From Rhodosporidiobolus odoratus (Eukaryota > Basidiomycota > Microbotryomycetes > Sporidiobolales > Sporidiobolaceae): a DNA stretch of 64,000 bases. Both the position numbers and the translations under genes were made by a program. This document shows, in pieces, positions 59,904 to 64,000 of this stretch (positions are counted from its first letter, which is position 1; each line of letters opens with the position of its first letter). Location: assembly GCA_034387635.1 (NCBI GenBank), contig JAOANU010000001.1, positions 2,476,756 through 2,540,755 on the forward strand, read 5' to 3'. The notes under the pieces were generated by a model. That model saw only the letters and a program-made list of their open reading frames with translations. It did not search any database and was not told the origin of the DNA.

Positions 59904-60995
59904 GTGAGTCCTGTCGTCATCTCTGTTCTGCTCCGCTTTCGTCTCGCTGATTATCTTTCGCTCGTCTTCTTGACTCGTTACCTCACTCTTTCCGCCTAGA
60001 TCCCTCTGCTCTACTCCCGCCTTTTGAAACCGTCACTCGCGCTCGCCTCGGCCTCATCCTCCTTTTCCTCTCTGAATCCTCCTTCCTTCCTGTCCCAAAC
60101 TGACCGCGCCGTCGACGTCCGTGTATGGACTCGTATCGGTGTAGGGGTCCCCACCGCGACCATGCTGTGCCCTTCAGAGCGTTGCAGTCGCCGCGCAAAC
60201 TGTTTGTTTCTTTTTTCCGCCTTTTTTCGGGAGACCCGGTTGACCTCTCTTCCGTTCTCCTCGCTCGTCTGCAGGACTGGTTTCTTTTGTGCCGGATCAT
60301 CTCTTGGGTTCCAACCGTACTTGCTCTCCAGCACCGAGTTCAAGTGTGTAGCCTTCCTTTCCGCCTCCCTCGCTCTTGCAGCTCAGCTTTTTCGTGAATG
60401 ACTCTTGCAGCGATACCGGCTTTCCCACCCATCTTCCCCCTGGCAGGCTTGTGTAGCTAACCTGATTTCTCGCATGCAGAGTCTCTTTCTTCTACAAACC
60501 CTCGGCCGGATAAAACACGGTGGCTGAATGAGCAGTGTCAGGAAAACCCGCGAGGCTCAAGAGAGATCCTTCCTCACGACGTCCTAGTGCCGCTCTTCAT
60601 GCTCGGCTACTTTTGGAATGCTCCCGTTGCCACCTAAAGTTTCTTCCTTACCAACTCGTTTGCCGGCTCGAATTCTTCATGCTTCCAGCGTCGCTCAAGC
60701 TTTGCATCTGTGTACTCGTCGAGCGCTTCGACGTTTTCTCGAGCGTGCACGGCATCGTCCCGACTGTTCCGCCTTCCAGTCATGAACGCGCCGTAGAACT
60801 GGGTTAACTGTAGAGTTAGGATGACTCGGCAAAGCATGTTTGACAGAGACAACAGAAGGAACCGGAAGACGAAGCAACAACAGTCGGATGGGAAGAGGCG
60901 CGGAAAACGAAAAAAGGGGGAAGGCTAGACAAAGTGGGACAAAGGAGAACGAAGGGATAGGCCACCGATACGCAGCAACTGCACTGCCCCTGCCG

Positions 60996-62500
60996 CTAGT
61001 CTCGATCTTCGCCGACTAAAATCCCGTGAATCCCGCTTTCCCTCGCCATCCACCCACTAACCTTCTCTGCTGCTGTCGGAGTGGACCCCCGAAGCGATCT
61101 CGCTAGACCCTCCGGAGTTTGAGGGCTGTCTTCGCTGGCGGCCGAAGACAGCGAGTCGTCGCTGTCAAGATTGTCGCCCAAGATGTCGGCGATGAGGAGT
61201 GGGGCGGACGGCGACAAGACATTGCCCATACTGTTCACGGCGTTGGGGGCGGGCGTCGGCTGCGAGACCGAGTCGTAACCGAAGGCGCCACTTTGTTTGG
61301 CCTGCACGATATGCTGGTGGCAGGTCGGGTCCTGTCGCTCCAGGAAATCCTCGGCGTCGTCCCGGACCTTCTTTGCCTTGTCTTCGTCTCCGTCGTCGAG
61401 GTTCCAGAAATCGAGGAGGAGCTGCACAGCGGCGAGGAGGATCTGAGAACAATAAAACCGTGAGCTGGAGCAGAGACAGCAAGAAATGGGACATACTTTG
61501 CGCTCTGAATCGGTCTCCCCTGGTCCGCCTGGCGGCCTGGCAATCCTCCCCAAAGATGCCCAAATGAGGATGTTTGTCGAGATGGGGATGAGGAGGTGAG
61601 GGAAGAGAGGTACGGTAGGGCAAGTGGACATCCTCAACCGATCATCTTGTTTGCTGCGTGGAAAGGCGTAGACGGTGATCGATTCGAGGTCCGCACGTTC
61701 GGGGTGGGGTATGCGACGTGAGATATACATCGAGGGATAGTTCGCTCTGGGTAGGACCTGCACTTCTGCCAGAGGCGCTTCCAATCTACTATAGAAGAGG
61801 TCGAAAGGCGGTCGGACGGGGGCCTGGCCTGCTTGCTCGCCGTTGTACTGGGCGCGGTAGTCTTGGTACATGACCTCGCAGGCGAGTCGCGCACACACAG
61901 CCGGAAGGGTAGGAAGGAAGTCGAGCCGCTCTTTGTCGAGATCCCCGTGAATCCCCCTACTGACTGTAAAGCAAACAGGATCAGGCATGGTGGAGTATAC
62001 AGATAGATATGGAAATTGCTTACGCTGTACCAGATTGACCGGGGCCAGATGGAACGCGTAAGGCGGGATCACCTTGTGGTTGATGAGGTTCTTGAGCTGT
62101 AAAAGCGCGCGAGTGCTTAGCAAAGTGAATTGAAAAGCGGGTAATATCTAGCACGTACCACAATATTGGCCGTGGACCTGTCTTCCCGCTGCACGTGAGC
62201 GCCTTCGAGCTTGAAGTCGCCATTGGGGTCGTAGCCTTTTATGGCGCAGAGGTTGAGGGTTGGATCTGCGAGTTCGACGAGGTCGGGGTCGCGAGTGATG
62301 CGGTAGAGGGCAGCCATTGCCGCGACCCAGGTCGGCCGGGCAGTGTTGGTCTTGAACTTGGTTCGGAGCCGTTCTGTATAGTCCCAGACGGAGAACCCGC
62401 CGCCGGCGTCCTTGTAGTACTGAAGGACGCTTTTGATGTGCGCGGTGTTGGTACCGGTGCTCGACTGCGAGTGCGACATGGTGACGGCTGGCGACGACAT
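60996..62500 (-). CDS. Uncharacterised protein (hypothetical)
   Basis: Not recognised. The start is the ATG at 62500 (MSSPAVTMSHSQSS) or the in-frame ATG at 62479. Four exons join in frame: SVLQYYKDAGGGFSVWDYTE and TWVAAMAALYRITRDPDLVE; then LKNLINHKVIPPYAFHLAPV; then SRGIHGDLDKERLDFLPTL with YPSMYISRRIPHPERADLES; then ILLAAVQLLLDFWNLDDGDE and an acidic Ser-rich tail ending GILVGEDRD at 60996. The tail carries SDDSLSSAASEDS, a plausible CK2-type phosphorylation stretch. Mixed helical and strand content, no membrane span. The compact N-terminal two-thirds looks like one globular domain of unknown type. Confidence 0.65.
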
Positions 62501-62513
62501 GGCAGCGGCGTAA

Positions 62514-62537
62514 GTGCTCTAAGTGCACTGAGAGCAC
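62514..62537. repeat. 24-bp near-perfect palindrome upstream of hypothetical gene
   Basis: GTGCTCT and AGAGCAC flank a central AGTGCACT, itself a palindrome, with one mismatched pair in the whole. It ends 14 bp before the minus-strand ATG at 62500, so it lies in the leader or core promoter. It could be a dimeric regulator site or an RNA hairpin. Confidence 0.6.
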
Positions 62538-62746
62538 AGCAGTGGCGGTATATGGACGCACAATGCGCTTCAGATAGAATAGGAATGTCCCGAAACTCAA
62601 CAAATAGGAACGAATTAGGAAAGCTCCGACTTGTCCTCGAACTCGCTTCTCCCGCTCCTGTACAGGCCCTGCTGAGTTTCTGATGGCTGCTATGCGGTAC
62701 TAGACGGTGCTATACGACACTGCAGATCTGCCCGGGCGTTTGTTGG

Positions 62747-63108
62747 ATGTCGTCCCGTCCCGCCTCCCTCCTCTTCTTGGCATCACGCCGTCAACATACC
62801 TCTAGGGCGCGTGCAATGGGTCAACAAGGCCGACTAGCAACACTAGCAACCGACTCTGACATCTTCTGCCCTTTCACCTCGCCTTTCCGCGCTCTCTTTC
62901 ACCTTCATCGGCTCGCCCAGACTTCGCGGTCAATAGTAGATTGGCGACGCAAGTCGGTACAAGGTAAGCGATATCCTCTCTCTACCACTTCCGCGTGTCA
63001 CTGTAAGGACTTGCTGACTCTCGGTTCTGTGACAGCATATCCTCTCTTGCAGCTCCAAACGCTCGTGCCGCCGATTTGCGGTACGGGAGGACGTGGCGGG
63101 TCATCCAG
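62747..63108 (+). CDS. Possible first two exons of an unidentified + strand gene or transcript
   Basis: The ATG at 62747 opens a 72-codon frame (MSSRPASLLFLASRRQHTSR), arginine-rich and without early acids, like a mitochondrial presequence. It reaches a GTAAGC donor at 62964 in phase 1. The next AG-bounded segment, 63053-63108, followed by GTGCGT, continues in frame without a stop (APNARAADLRYGRTWRVIQ). This second segment is the copy of the exon-like segment at 58742-58799 in the other repeat. Downstream exons cannot be followed. It may equally be a noncoding transcript. Confidence 0.3.
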
Positions 63109-64000
63109 GTGCGTTTCCTGCATCCCCTGTGTGGCTCTCTGGTGCGCGCGCATCTCCGGGGTAGTGGCTGACCATTCCTTTGCTTCCTCATTTTCCTCCT
63201 TCTCCCTTGTCCCTACTCGCTCGCGGTTTCGATGTGATTCAACCACACCCACGACGTCTCTCAATGTCTACACGGTTGCCATATGGCTCGCGGGCTCAGG
63301 CGGTCGGTTCTGTGGTGAGTCGCTGACTTTTCTTCTGCTTTTCCTCTGATCTTTACCTCGGTTCGCGGACGCTCTTCCATTCTTCCATTGCCTTTCACTC
63401 TTGGTTCTCATACGGTCTTGCTCCCCGCTGTTCTCCTCGGTCTCGTACATGCCTGCCGCCTCAACTTCGCCCTCCTCCTCCCCGCCACTCCCTCGACCGC
63501 ATGCCTTCCGCCCATTTTTGCTTCTCTCGCCGTCGATTTCTCACTATCATTCCCGTACGCTCTGCGCTATCCAGCAACATCTTTCTCGCTGCCTCGGCTC
63601 TCCCGGTTCCGCCGCGCTCTCAAACTTACTCGGTGAGCTTTTTCCCCCTTCTCCTCTAATTGAGCTGCGTTCTGACGCTAACTTGACTCGTCTTTGCCCT
63701 TTCATCCCGCTCGCATCGTACTAGGACTGCGCCGCTGTCGTGTCTTTCGTGCGAGCCTTGTTTCTGTCCTTCTCCCGCTTCGCTCTCTTTGCGCTGACCT
63801 CTTCTCGTCCCCTCTCTTTACTCCTTCTCTCCCTCCTCCCTTCTACACTGTTCTCTCGTCACCCGGCCTTTTCCCATTGCCAATTACGCTCGCCTCGATT
63901 TCAGAACTTGTGTCCCTCTCTTTTTCTTTTCAACCTCACTTCCTTGCTGTTCCACCCTGACCGCGCCGTTGACTTCCGTGCATGACTCCATATCGACATC
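62960..64000 (+). repeat. Diverged long direct repeat, copy 2 (cut by window edge)
   Basis: Parallel to 58660-60400 with the same order of landmarks: the exon-like segment at 63053-63108; GTGGCTGACCATTCC near 63163 (copy 1 has TACTGACCATTTACC near 58858); CTTCCGCCCATTTTTGCTTCTC near 63505; and CTGACCGCGCCGTTGAC near 63957. Copy 2 is shorter than copy 1, partly because copy 1 carries an extra tandem subunit. It continues past the right edge. Confidence 0.7.
63725..63750 (+). other. 26-nt microexon-like segment 3
   Basis: Preceded by GTACTAG and followed by GCGAGCCTTG. Corresponds to segments 1 and 2 in the other repeat copy, but the donor is GC rather than GT. Confidence 0.35.

Larger units (their letters stand above)
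58660..60400 (+). repeat. Diverged long direct repeat, copy 1
   Basis: Matches 62960-64000 in the same orientation and order. Shared landmarks include an exon-like segment at 58742-58799 (with ...TTTGCGG... and ...GGGTCATC before GTGCGTTTCC), the CTTCCGCCCAT...TTGCTTCTC block at 59644, and CTGACCGCGCCGT at about 60099. Within copy 1 there are two tandem subunits about 444 bp apart (CCCGTATCGACATTGAC at 59364 and CCCGTGTCGAGGCTGAC at 59808). The DNA is pyrimidine-rich and shows no conserved long frame. Confidence 0.7.

Noticed and set aside
1..64000. CRISPR arrays, insertion sequences, viral genes, secondary-metabolite cluster
   Set aside because: No regularly spaced repeats, transposase or viral motifs, and no core biosynthetic enzyme; the P450 relic and SDR gene are separated by unrelated housekeeping genes.

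Overview
The window looks like nuclear DNA of a high-GC basidiomycete yeast, most likely a red yeast of the Microbotryomycetes (Rhodotorula/Rhodosporidium type). The evidence is many short GT-AG introns per gene (about 50-100 nt), GC-rich codon use, long Ser/Pro/Ala-rich disordered segments, and a eukaryotic housekeeping gene set with fungal Rab18, Ypp1, Kin1, Sfp1, Tom70, TAF11, Spc1 and Erd1-like genes. I see no prokaryotic, plasmid, viral or CRISPR features and no convincing tRNA or rRNA gene. Exon boundaries were read by eye from splice sites and reading frame; the start and end of each gene are more reliable than the inner boundaries.

Layout. 1-10.3 kb, all + strand: a gene cut by the left edge, a Rab18-like GTPase, a D-xylulose kinase, and a second gene visibly paralogous to the first; the family is unknown to me. 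10.3-12.1 kb has no clear gene. 12.1-16.2 kb (+) is a YPP1/TTC7 TPR protein, convergent with a KIN1/MARK kinase at 16.8-21.9 kb (-). A 2.7-kb divergent spacer leads to an SFP1-like zinc-finger gene at 24.6-27.0 kb (+). 28.7-30.7 kb (+) is a degenerate cytochrome P450. 31.2-34.2 kb (+) is an unrecognised gene. 34.4-39.6 kb (-) holds TAF11 and a DDT/PHD chromatin protein. TOM70 (40.3-42.7, +) and a large disordered protein, possibly Byr4/Bfa1-like (43.4-48.5, +), follow. An SDR oxidoreductase with an in-frame stop (48.7-50.6, -) shares a short divergent promoter with SPC1 (50.8-51.4, +). Then come a membrane-anchored hypothetical (-), an EXS/ERD1-like protein (-), a small single-span hypothetical (+) and another hypothetical at 61.0-62.5 kb (-).

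The right-hand 7 kb, outside that hypothetical gene, is pyrimidine-rich on the + strand. It contains two diverged direct copies of a long repeat (about 58.66-60.4 kb and 62.96 kb to the window end). Within the repeats, a 26-nt segment flanked by AG and GT(or GC)-type splice-like signals recurs three times, and a 56-58-nt exon-like segment recurs twice. This is the least explained structure in the window. The genes do not form a pathway cluster; this is ordinary mixed housekeeping content plus two broken oxidoreductase genes, one paralogous orphan pair and the repeat region.
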